DNA of 64,000 nt from Rhodovulum visakhapatnamense (GTDB taxonomy: Bacteria > Pseudomonadota > Alphaproteobacteria > Rhodobacterales > Rhodobacteraceae). The stretch is taken from the NCBI RefSeq assembly GCF_004365965.1, contig NZ_SOEB01000001.1, positions 310,001 through 374,000 of the forward strand, read 5' to 3'. The position numbers and the translations under genes are program-made. Shown one piece after another: positions 8,516-16,530 of the stretch (position 1 is the first letter of the stretch; each line of letters opens with the position of its first letter). Below the pieces are notes generated by a model. The model was given only the letters and a program-made list of their open reading frames with translations, was not told the origin of the DNA and did no database searches.

Positions 8516-10117
8516 TTATTCCATCGTGATCGACGAGAAGTTCTGGTACCAGTTCTGCGCCTGCACGAAGCCCTTGACCCTCGGGCTCATCGCGCGCGGC
8601 GCCACGTCATGGGTCACCATCAGGAACAGCGCGTCATCGACGAATTTCTCATGCGTCCGGCGCATCACCTCGTCCTGTTCTGCCGGATCGAAGGTGTTGC
8701 GGATCTTCGTGAACAGCTCTTCCATCCCGGGGTCGCAATAATGCCCCCAGTTGGTGCCGTTCGGCGCGATCAGGTCGCAGGACAGGTGCCGGATCAGCCC
8801 GGTGAAGGGGTCCTGGATGAAGTAGGTGAAGTTGATCGACTGGCTGCCCTCGACCGCCGGATCGGCGGCGCCCGCGCGCCACAGATTGATCATCTGGTTC
8901 CACTCGACCACCATGAATTCCACATCGATGCCGACCTCGGCAAGGCTTTGCTGGATGTATTCGTTCATCGGCAGCGGCAGCATCTGGCCCGAGCCCGAGG
9001 GCGAGATCAGCGCCTTGACCTTCAGCGGCTTGTCGGGACCGTAGCCCGCCTCGGCCAGCAGGCGCCTGGCCTCTTCGGGGTCATAGCGCACATCGAAGCT
9101 GGGCTTGCCGAACCATTGCGAGCCGGGCGGCAGGAAGCCCTTGGCAGGCACCATCAGCCCGCCCAGAAGCGCGCCCATCCCCTCGCGGTCGATGGCGAGG
9201 TTCGCGGCCTTGCGGACGCGGATGTCGTTCCAGGGCGACCCTTCCAGCCGCGACAGGTGCCAGGTCCAGTTATGCGGATAGGCGTTCGACGAGATCACGA
9301 AGCCGTTCGCGGTCATCGCCGGGATGGTGTCGGGCGCGGGCGCCTCGATCCAGTCGACCTGCCCCGACAGAAGCGCGGCCGAGCGGGCATTGGGCTCGGG
9401 CAGCGGGATCAGCACCATCTTGTCGAGCTTCGGCACCCGGGTGTCGTCCCAGTATTCGGCGAAGGGCACCATCTCGGCGCGCTCGCGCGGCACGAATTCC
9501 TCAAGCTTCCAGGGGCCGGTGCCCGAGGGCTCCAACGCGACCTGTTCCCAGTCCTTGCCATGGGCCTCCCAGTTGGCCTTCGACGACATCAGGATCCAGG
9601 CCAGCTGATAGGGCAGCGTGGCGTCGGGGGTCTTGGTGGTGATTTCCAGCGTCAGCGGGTCGATCGCACGGTAGCTCGCCACCGCCGGGATCCGCGACTT
9701 GCCCTGCGCCGCCTGGCGCGGGTCGTATTGTTCCGACGTGTCGTCCAGCAGCTTGTCGAGGTTCCAGACCACGTCTTCGGCAGTGAAGTCCGACCCGTCA
9801 TGGAACGTGACGCCCTCGCGGATCTTGAAGATCCACTTGGTCTTGTCCTCGGCATCGACCGCCCATTCGGTGGCCAGCCCCGGGATCAGGGTCGAGGGCT
9901 TGTCGGCCGAGGTCAGGTCCCACTCGATGAGCGAGTCGTAGACCGTGTAGCCCATGAAGCGCATGCCCTCGCCGCCCTGGTCGGTCTGGCCGGTGGTCAG
10001 CGGAATGTCGGCTGCGGTCATGCCGATGCGCAGCGTGCCCTGCGCCAGTGCCGTCTGCGCCGAAAGCAGCCCCGCCGTCAGCATCAGCGCGGAAAAACTT
10101 TTCTTTATTTCAAGCAA
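8516..10117 (-). CDS. ABC transporter periplasmic substrate-binding protein, family 5 (DppA/OppA type)
   Basis: This is a 533-residue extracytoplasmic binding protein. An N-terminal signal peptide (IKKSFSALMLTAGLLSAQTALAQ) is followed by the family-5 core, with the GVTFHDGSDFTAEDVVWNL motif typical of this family. The start is taken as TTG at 10117 because a perfect AAGGAGG lies 6 bases upstream and no ATG gives a sensible signal peptide; longer frames add nonsense sequence. No lipobox is present, so it is probably soluble in the periplasm. It is the first gene of the importer-amidase-RidA operon. Family 5 proteins bind peptides, opines, nickel or other small molecules, so the ligand is not predictable. 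Confidence 0.92.
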   Translation of the reverse strand: MLEIKKSFSALMLTAGLLSAQTALAQGTLRIGMTAADIPLTTGQTDQGGEGMRFMGYTVYDSLIEWDLTSADKPSTLIPGLATEWAVDAEDKTKWIFKIREGVTFHDGSDFTAEDVVWNLDKLLDDTSEQYDPRQAAQGKSRIPAVASYRAIDPLTLEITTKTPDATLPYQLAWILMSSKANWEAHGKDWEQVALEPSGTGPWKLEEFVPRERAEMVPFAEYWDDTRVPKLDKMVLIPLPEPNARSAALLSGQVDWIEAPAPDTIPAMTANGFVISSNAYPHNWTWHLSRLEGSPWNDIRVRKAANLAIDREGMGALLGGLMVPAKGFLPPGSQWFGKPSFDVRYDPEEARRLLAEAGYGPDKPLKVKALISPSGSGQMLPLPMNEYIQQSLAEVGIDVEFMVVEWNQMINLWRAGAADPAVEGSQSINFTYFIQDPFTGLIRHLSCDLIAPNGTNWGHYCDPGMEELFTKIRNTFDPAEQDEVMRRTHEKFVDDALFLMVTHDVAPRAMSPRVKGFVQAQNWYQNFSSITME

Positions 10118-10328
10118 CTTGGGCCTCCTTGTTACCGTCCAAGGGCGATCCCTCCGCCCCGTCCCGGCGCCACTGTGCCCGAGAGGGTCCGGAACGGCAG
10201 GCGCAAGCGGGCGCGACCCGCCGGGAACCAGCATCGAAAACCGGCAATTGCCTAAAATTCAGTCGGTCTGGTGCCATGTGCTGAAATGGAATGCCACCCG
10301 GGCGGCGTCCGGAACCGTCCCGAATCAA

Positions 10329-10348
10329 ACCTTCCCCAAGGGGAAGGT
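10329..10348 (-). terminator. Inverted repeat downstream of mprF, weak terminator candidate
   Basis: ACCTTCCCC and GGGGAAGGT form a perfect 9-base stem around a two-base AA centre, followed on the minus strand by TTTGATT. It lies between the mprF stop (10386) and the start of the ABC operon, whose promoter should be in the remaining roughly 210 bases. The loop is too tight for an ideal hairpin, so a protein-binding palindrome is an alternative. Confidence 0.45.
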
Positions 10349-10385
10349 CCTCCGTGCTGCGGCAAGATGTCCTTCCGGACGCGCC

Positions 10386-13034
10386 TCAGGCCTCGTGCCG
10401 GCGGTCGCTGCCGCGCCGCTCGGCGCTCCGCCGGTCGCTGCGCCCGCCGATCAGCCGCGCGGCATCGGCCAGCGTCAACAGGGGCGGCAGCGCCGAGGGG
10501 GCGGCCAGATAGCGCGGCCGCCAGTCGGGGTCGAACTTGGCCTTGAAGGCGCGCAGCCCCTCGAAATTGTAAAAGCTCCGCCCGTGCCGGTAGATCAGCG
10601 CGCCGAACCGGTCCCACAGCCTGCGGCTGCGTTCCGGGCTCAGCCCCGACAGCGGCGCCATGCCCAGCGAGAAAGCGGCATAGCCCTCGTCCTTCAGCCG
10701 CAGCATCAGCGCGGTGAAGAGAAACTCCATGGTGCAGGGCGGCGCCGTCTCGACCTGGCGCATCAGGTCGATGCTGGCCTGGGTCCGGCTGTCGGTGACC
10801 AGCACATTGGCAAAGGCCACGACCCGGCCCGCGTGGCGCACCGTCGCCACCGGCCAGCGGTTCAGCCAGGCCGGATCGAACCGCCCGACCGAGAAGCCCT
10901 TTTCATGGGCGCGCTTGGCCGCAAGCCAGGCCTCCGACACGGTGCCCAGCTCGGCCAGAAGCGGAGCCGTATGGGGCGGCTCGGTCCAGTCGAGCGACAG
11001 CCCGTCGCGCAGCGCCCGCGCATGGGTCGTCCGCAGCTTCTTGCGGGCCGAGCCCTCCAGCGAAAACCGGGTGAGATCGACAACCGCCTCCTCGCCCATC
11101 TTGTGCAGCGACAGCCCCAGATCCAGCATGATCGGCACATCGGCCGCGCGCACCTCGTAGAAGGCCGGGCGCGCGCCCTCGCGCCGGGCGGCATCGACGA
11201 AGGCGAAGGCCACGTCCTCGGCGGCATCGGCGGGGCCGACCGGGCCGCCATAGGCGATCCAGGACCGGCCCGAGGCCGCGAACATCACGAAGGCGCGGCC
11301 ATCGTCCGAGACGAGGATCGACTTGTCGCCGGTCAGCGCAAAGCCCGCATCGGGGTTGTCGCCGCCCCCCGCGATCCGCGCCGCGGCCGCCAGATCCTCG
11401 GCATCGGGCGGGTCGGGCACCACGCGGGGCGCGCGCAACAGCATCAGAAGCGCCCCGAGCCCCAGCACGAGACTGCCCAGCAGCACGGCCCTCAGCGCGC
11501 GCGGCGCGCGTTCGTTGACCGCGAACTGCCACCAGAGCTCATGCGCATAAGGGGTCTGCTTGTGGGCGAAGAACAGCACGAAGCCGAAGCCCGCGATCAG
11601 TGCCACGATCAGCGCGACCCAGGCGGGCGTCAGCGTCGCATGGCTCAGCATCGTGTGGCGGTGGAAGGCATGGCGGAACGGCAGCAACAGCAGCGCGCCC
11701 GCCGCAAGAAACACCGCCCGGTCCAGATCGACGCCCTGGATCAGCGCCACCGCCGCGCCGGTCTCCATCACCACCAGCGCCAGCCAGAAGGCCGCCAGCG
11801 CCCGGCGCATCACCCCGAAGGACAGCAGCACCAGCGCCGCCCCGATCACGCTCGAGGCCAGGGCCGAGCCCTCGATGAAGGGCAGCGGGAACAGCGCCTC
11901 GGCGGCGCGGGCGGCCTCGGTCGTGGGCGGCAGGATCGACGAGACGCTCATCCAGAGCCCGGCGCCCAGGATCATCGAGCCCAGCACCAGCGGCGCGATC
12001 CCCTCGACCGCGCGAAAGCCCGGATCGGCGGCCGCGACCGCCCGCCCCCACTGGCCGCGCGGCAGATGCGCGCCCGCCGAGCGGAACAGCTCGTAGCTGG
12101 CCAGCGCCAGCAGGGCCACGCTGAACGGCACCAGGAAGTAGATCAGCCGGTAAAGAAGCAACGAGGCCGCCACTGCCTCGATCGAGGTCGAGGCCGGCAT
12201 CGCGGCGATCATCACCGCCTCGAAGACGCCGACGCCGCCCGGCACATGGCTCAGCACCCCGGCCATGGTCGCGGCGGCAAAGAGCGCGAGGAAAGTGGCA
12301 AAGCCCAGATCGTTCGCCGGCATCAGCAGATAAAGCGTCGCGGCGGCGAAGCCGATATCGCCCAGGCAAAAGACGATCTGCGCCGCCAGATCCCCCGGCG
12401 CCGGGGCGCGCAGGGAAAAGCGGCCGAGCTTCACGCAGCCTTGCCGCAGCGAGGCCCACAAAAGCGGCAGCGCGATCAGCGCCACACCGGCCAGCGCCAG
12501 CATGCGGACCGTGCCCGGCGCAAGCGGCAGCACCGCAGCCAGCGCGCCCGGATGGACCGCCAGCGCACCCAGCCCGACCACCGTCGCCGCCACCCCGAAC
12601 GACACCGCCGCGAAGGTCGAGACCGCGGCCACGTCGTAGCCGTCGAGCCCCAGCGCCGAATAGACCCGCCAGCGCACCGCCCCGCCCGACACCGCCGACA
12701 GCCCGATGGTGTTGCCGAAGGCATAGGCCATGAACCCGCCCGCCAGCACCACGGGTAACTTCAGCGGCTTGCCGATGAAGCGCAGCGCCGACCAGTCATA
12801 ACCCACCAGCGAGATATAGCTGGCCGCCGTCGCCGCCAGCGCCAGACCCACTGTCGACCAGGGCGTGGCGCGGACCTGCGCCACCACATCGGCGAAATCG
12901 ACCGCCGCCAGCAGCTTGTAAAGCGCCACCAGCCCCAGGACGAACAGGCCTGCGGCCAGGAGATAGGGAAAGCCCGCACGCAGGCGGGCCCAGGTGCCGG
13001 CAGAGCCGGCCTCGGGCTTGGGGTCCTCGGTCAA
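10386..13034 (-). CDS. mprF: Bifunctional phosphatidylglycerol aminoacyltransferase/flippase MprF
   Basis: This 882-residue protein has an N-terminal flippase half of many transmembrane segments (about residues 20-540) and a C-terminal cytoplasmic GNAT-like DUF2156 half (about 550-860). The family transfers Lys or Ala from aminoacyl-tRNA to phosphatidylglycerol and flips the product, lowering the net negative membrane charge and giving resistance to cationic peptides and acid stress. Recognisable blocks include GVGVFEAVMIA in the flippase half and GDKSILVSDDGRAFVMF and SFYNFEGLRAFKAKFDP in the synthase half. The start appears to be TTG at 13034 with AAGGTG upstream. The amino acid carried cannot be read from sequence by eye. 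Confidence 0.93.
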   Translation of the reverse strand: MTEDPKPEAGSAGTWARLRAGFPYLLAAGLFVLGLVALYKLLAAVDFADVVAQVRATPWSTVGLALAATAASYISLVGYDWSALRFIGKPLKLPVVLAGGFMAYAFGNTIGLSAVSGGAVRWRVYSALGLDGYDVAAVSTFAAVSFGVAATVVGLGALAVHPGALAAVLPLAPGTVRMLALAGVALIALPLLWASLRQGCVKLGRFSLRAPAPGDLAAQIVFCLGDIGFAAATLYLLMPANDLGFATFLALFAAATMAGVLSHVPGGVGVFEAVMIAAMPASTSIEAVAASLLLYRLIYFLVPFSVALLALASYELFRSAGAHLPRGQWGRAVAAADPGFRAVEGIAPLVLGSMILGAGLWMSVSSILPPTTEAARAAEALFPLPFIEGSALASSVIGAALVLLSFGVMRRALAAFWLALVVMETGAAVALIQGVDLDRAVFLAAGALLLLPFRHAFHRHTMLSHATLTPAWVALIVALIAGFGFVLFFAHKQTPYAHELWWQFAVNERAPRALRAVLLGSLVLGLGALLMLLRAPRVVPDPPDAEDLAAAARIAGGGDNPDAGFALTGDKSILVSDDGRAFVMFAASGRSWIAYGGPVGPADAAEDVAFAFVDAARREGARPAFYEVRAADVPIMLDLGLSLHKMGEEAVVDLTRFSLEGSARKKLRTTHARALRDGLSLDWTEPPHTAPLLAELGTVSEAWLAAKRAHEKGFSVGRFDPAWLNRWPVATVRHAGRVVAFANVLVTDSRTQASIDLMRQVETAPPCTMEFLFTALMLRLKDEGYAAFSLGMAPLSGLSPERSRRLWDRFGALIYRHGRSFYNFEGLRAFKAKFDPDWRPRYLAAPSALPPLLTLADAARLIGGRSDRRSAERRGSDRRHEA

Positions 13035-13325
13035 GGCTTCACCTTGCTCCCGTTCCGGTTGTATTCCGTTCTAGCATTTTCCGGGGCGCGGCGACACCGC
13101 CAATCCTCGGCGGGCGGACTCGCAGCGTCCCGGCGGGCGCCGCTTTCGCTTTGCCGGGCGCCTTTGGCCACCCGGCGCGACCGCGACAGCGGTGCCGTTC
13201 CTGCCAGCTACCGCGCCCGGCGGCCGATGGCCAGCCTTCTGCGACCGGAGGGACTTGAAAGATCCCGCCGCGCGGGCCTGTTGTCGCGCAGGCCATGCCG
13301 GAACCATCCCGGCCCAAGGCCCGCG

Positions 13326-14156
13326 CTACCAGCTCGCGGTGGCCTCCATCGCGACCGGGCCGCCTGCCTGCGCCGTCCAGAGCCGCAGGCTGTCGCCCTC
13401 GCAACTGGCATGCATCTCCATTTCGGCGGTATCGAACACGGTGGAGACGCTGCGAAAGGCAAAGCGCGACGGGCAACTGCCCTTGAGATCGGCCGCGAAT
13501 TGCAGAAGCAGCGTCGCCTGCATCGGACCATGGACCACGAGTCCGGGATAGCCCTCGACCTCGCGCGCATAGGGGGCGTCATAATGGATGCGGTGGCCGT
13601 TGAAGGTCAGGGCCGAATAGCGAAACAGCATCACCGGCCCGGGCATCAGCCGCCGGATCGAGCTGCCTTCGGCCGCCGGGTCCGCCTTCGGCCGCCGGAA
13701 CGGGGCGGCGGCGCGATAGACCAGATCCTGCCGTTCGGTCAGCGCCAGCCGCCCGCGGGCGCGGATCTTGTGGTCAACCGTCACGAACAGCAGCGGCCCC
13801 GAACGGCCGTGTTTCAGCGTGACATCGACGATGGTGGACCGCCGGGTCACGCTGTCCCCGATGCGCAGCGGCGTGTGAAAGCGGAATGCGCCTCCCGCCC
13901 ACATCCGCCGGGGCAGCGGCACCGGCGGCAGGAACCCGCCCCGCGCCGGATGGCCGTCGGGGCCAAGCCCGGCGCCCGGCACCGTCGGCTGCGCGAGGCA
14001 GAAATGGATCAGCAGCGGCGCCTCGTTGCCGGGCTGCAGCGGCCAGGTGCGGTCGAAGGTGGCGGCGAAGCGGCGGACCAGTTCGGGGGTCAGCCGCTCG
14101 GTCGCGGTCTCTTCCCGGCCGATCCAGCCGCGCAGATGCTCGATATCGAGATCCAT
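13326..14156 (-). CDS. MaoC/HTD2-like acyl-CoA hydratase (itaconyl-/mesaconyl-CoA hydratase family)
   Basis: This is a 276-residue hotdog-fold protein of the FAS1-like dehydratase group, with an N-terminal half (about 1-140) and a C-terminal half containing FRYSALTFNGHRIHYD (about 190-205), the conserved hydratase element of this group. Relatives include itaconyl-CoA and 3-methylfumaryl/mesaconyl-CoA hydratases. It follows the CoA-transferase gene directly (adjacent stop and start), so it is the third gene of an acyl-CoA dehydrogenase / CoA-transferase / hydratase operon. That arrangement is like the itaconate cluster of Pseudomonas, where the hydratase makes citramalyl-CoA. The family call is firm; the substrate is inferred from context. 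Confidence 0.82.
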   Translation of the reverse strand: MDLDIEHLRGWIGREETATERLTPELVRRFAATFDRTWPLQPGNEAPLLIHFCLAQPTVPGAGLGPDGHPARGGFLPPVPLPRRMWAGGAFRFHTPLRIGDSVTRRSTIVDVTLKHGRSGPLLFVTVDHKIRARGRLALTERQDLVYRAAAPFRRPKADPAAEGSSIRRLMPGPVMLFRYSALTFNGHRIHYDAPYAREVEGYPGLVVHGPMQATLLLQFAADLKGSCPSRFAFRSVSTVFDTAEMEMHASCEGDSLRLWTAQAGGPVAMEATASW

Positions 14157-15251
14157 TCAGGTCTCCCGGGGTTTCAGGGCGGGCACCGGGCCATAGCGGC
14201 GCGTCTCGCCCTCGACCCGGGCGGCGGGCGCGGGCATCGCGACCGGGCCGTTCGGGCTGTCGACCTCGATCCGGCGCAGGTGCGGATGGTTGGAAAGCCC
14301 GGCCATGTCATTGACCGAGGCAAAGGCGATGTCGGCGGCGACCAGGGCCGCCACGGCCTCCGCACCGTTGCGCCGGGCAAAGGCCTCGGCGACGATGCGG
14401 TCGGTCTCGGCGCGGTTCTGGACCCGCGCCACATTGGTCGCAAAGCGCGGATCGGTGCCCAGCCCGGGCGCGTCAAGGAAGCGCTCGGCCAGCTGGCGCC
14501 ATTCGCGGTCGCTCTGGATCGAGATCAGGATCGGGCGGCCGTCCTTCGGATGGAACACCCCGTAGGGCGCGATCGAGGGATGGGCCAGCCCGACCCGCCC
14601 CGGCGTGCGTCCGGCCTCGTGGTTCAGCAGCGGCACGGTCAGCCATTCGGCCATGACATCGAACATCGACACCGAAATCCGCGCCCCCTGCCCGGTCGCG
14701 CCGCGGCGGATCAGCGCCTCGAGGATCGCGGCATGGGCCGTGGCCCCGGTCGCGATATCGACGATCGAGACCCCCACCCGCGCCGGTTCCTCCGGTCCTC
14801 CGGTGATCGAGGACAGCCCCGATTCCGCCTGGATCAGCAGGTCATAGGCCTTGCGCCCGGCCAGCGGCCCCTCGCTGCCGTAGCCTGAAATGGCGCAAGA
14901 GATCAGCCGCGGATAGTCGCGCGCCAGCACCTCGTCGGAAAAGCCAAGCCGCGCCAGCGCGCCGGGCTTGAGGTTCTGCACCAGCACATCGGCCCCGGCC
15001 AGCAGGCCCGCCAGCGCCGCGCGCCCGGGCTCGCTGGCCAGATCCAGCGTCCGGGTCTCCTTGCCGCGGTTGAGCCAGACGAAATAGCTGGACTGTCCGG
15101 CCGCGGCATCGTCATAGCCGCGCGCGAAATCGCCGCCGGGCCGTTCGATCTTGACGACATGGGCGCCCGCATCGGCCAGCCGCGCGGTCGCGAAGGGCGC
15201 GGCCACCGCCTGCTCGACCGCCACCACCTCGATCCCTTCGAGCGGGCGCAT
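14157..15251 (-). CDS. CaiB/BaiF class III CoA-transferase
   Basis: This 364-residue class III (formyl-CoA type) CoA-transferase moves CoA between carboxylic acids without free intermediates. The N-terminus MRPLEGIEVVAVEQAVAAP and the block GADVLVQNLKPGALARLG are hallmark sequences. The catalytic Asp is Asp137 in the segment KAYDLLIQAESG. The family includes itaconate, mesaconate, succinate and carnitine CoA-transferases. Its ATG overlaps the dehydrogenase stop by one base (TGATG) and its stop abuts the hydratase start, so the three proteins are co-expressed. In the proposed pathway it activates a dicarboxylate for the downstream hydratase. Confidence 0.9.
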   Translation of the reverse strand: MRPLEGIEVVAVEQAVAAPFATARLADAGAHVVKIERPGGDFARGYDDAAAGQSSYFVWLNRGKETRTLDLASEPGRAALAGLLAGADVLVQNLKPGALARLGFSDEVLARDYPRLISCAISGYGSEGPLAGRKAYDLLIQAESGLSSITGGPEEPARVGVSIVDIATGATAHAAILEALIRRGATGQGARISVSMFDVMAEWLTVPLLNHEAGRTPGRVGLAHPSIAPYGVFHPKDGRPILISIQSDREWRQLAERFLDAPGLGTDPRFATNVARVQNRAETDRIVAEAFARRNGAEAVAALVAADIAFASVNDMAGLSNHPHLRRIEVDSPNGPVAMPAPAARVEGETRRYGPVPALKPRET

Positions 15252-16405
15252 CAGAACGACCTCGGCAGGCCCAGCACGTGTTCGGCCACATAGCTGAGGA
15301 TGAGATTGGTCGAGATCGGCGCCACCTGATACAGCCGGGTTTCGCGGAACTTGCGTTCGACATCGTATTCGCAGGCAAAGCCGAAGCCGCCATGGAATTG
15401 CAGGCAGGCATTGGCCGCCTCCCACGACGCCTTCGCGGCGAGATACTTTGCCATGTTGGCCTGGGCACCGCAGGGCTGACCGGCATCGTAAAGCCGGCAG
15501 GCCTCGAACCGCATCAGGCTGGCGGCCTCGACTTCGATGAAGGCCTCGGCAATCGGGAACTGCACGCCCTGGTTCTGGCCGATGGGGCGGCCGAAGACCT
15601 GGCGTTCGCGGACATAGTCGCTGACCTTGTCGGTGAACCAGTAGCCGTCGCCGATGCATTCGGCCGCGATCAGCGTGCGTTCGGCATTGAGCCCGGTCAG
15701 GATGTACTTGAACCCCTGCCCCTCCTCGCCGATCAGGTTCTCGGCCGGGATCTCGAGATTGTCGAAGAACAGCTCGTTGGTCTCGTGATTGACCATGTTG
15801 GGGATCGGCCGCACCGTCATGCCCGCCCCCATCGCCTCGCGGATATCGACGAGGAAGATCGACAGGCCCTCGGATTTCTTCGCGACCTCGGCCAGCGGCG
15901 TCGTGCGGGCCAGCAGGATCATCAGGTCGGAATGCTGGACCCGGCTGATCCAGACCTTCTGGCCATTGATGACATAGCGGTCGCCCTTCTTCACCGCCGT
16001 GGTCTTGATCCGGGTGGTGTCGGTGCCGGTGGTGGGCTCGGTCACGCCCATCGACTGCAGCCGCAAATCGCCCGCCGCGATCTTCGGCAGGTAGCGGCGG
16101 CGCTGCTCTTCCGAGCCGTGCCGGACCAGCGTCGTCATGTTGTACATCTGGCCGTGACAGGCGCCGGAATTGCCGCCCGAGCGGTTGATCTCTTCCATGA
16201 TGACCGAGGCCTCGGTCAGCCCCAGCCCCGAGCCGCCATACTCTTCCGGGATCAGCGCCGCCATCCATCCGGCTTCGGTCAGGGCCTGCACGAAGGCCTC
16301 GGGATAGCCGCGCTCGGCGTCGATCCGGCGGTGATAGTCGGACGGAAAGGTCGCGCACAGCGCGCGAATGGCGTCGCGGATGTCCTGGTGGGGGTCGGTC
16401 TGCAT
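15251..16405 (-). CDS. Acyl-CoA dehydrogenase family protein with relocated catalytic glutamate
   Basis: This is a 384-residue flavoprotein of the acyl-CoA dehydrogenase fold. Core motifs are present: VTEPTTGTDT for the FAD/substrate region, the arginine-rich helix YVRERQVFGRPIGQNQGVQF, and LQFHGGFGFACEYDVERKFRE near the C-terminus. The usual C-terminal base region (YEGT in most members) reads YQVAPIST here, so the Glu376-equivalent is missing. A Glu at 242 (NAERTLIAA) sits where isovaleryl- and long-chain-type enzymes carry their base. The start at 16405 is chosen over an upstream ATG at 16426 for length and spacing. It is the first gene of the operon, divergent from a LysR gene; a homologue sits in the Pseudomonas itaconate cluster. 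Confidence 0.88.
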   Translation of the reverse strand: MQTDPHQDIRDAIRALCATFPSDYHRRIDAERGYPEAFVQALTEAGWMAALIPEEYGGSGLGLTEASVIMEEINRSGGNSGACHGQMYNMTTLVRHGSEEQRRRYLPKIAAGDLRLQSMGVTEPTTGTDTTRIKTTAVKKGDRYVINGQKVWISRVQHSDLMILLARTTPLAEVAKKSEGLSIFLVDIREAMGAGMTVRPIPNMVNHETNELFFDNLEIPAENLIGEEGQGFKYILTGLNAERTLIAAECIGDGYWFTDKVSDYVRERQVFGRPIGQNQGVQFPIAEAFIEVEAASLMRFEACRLYDAGQPCGAQANMAKYLAAKASWEAANACLQFHGGFGFACEYDVERKFRETRLYQVAPISTNLILSYVAEHVLGLPRSF

Positions 16406-16458
16406 GGAGTGTCCTGCCTGGGGCATTTGAGCCAGAAATGCGCACGTCCCCCCATCAT

Positions 16459-16500
16459 GCAAATATATTCTTTGCCTGACTGCCATATGTTTTCTATATG
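16459..16500. promoter_or_regulatory. Two 17-base inverted repeats, probable LysR operator region
   Basis: GCAAATATATTCTTTGC (16459-16475) and CATATGTTTTCTATATG (16484-16500) each have 5-base arms around a 7-base spacer, and their starts are 25 bases apart. They are AT-rich islands in very GC-rich DNA, midway between the divergent dehydrogenase and LysR genes. The second contains the T-N11-A core of LysR boxes. Two sites about two and a half helical turns apart are what a LysR tetramer typically occupies. Confidence 0.7.
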
Positions 16501-16530
16501 GGCAGCGGATTGGACCCTTCGGGCACGGGC

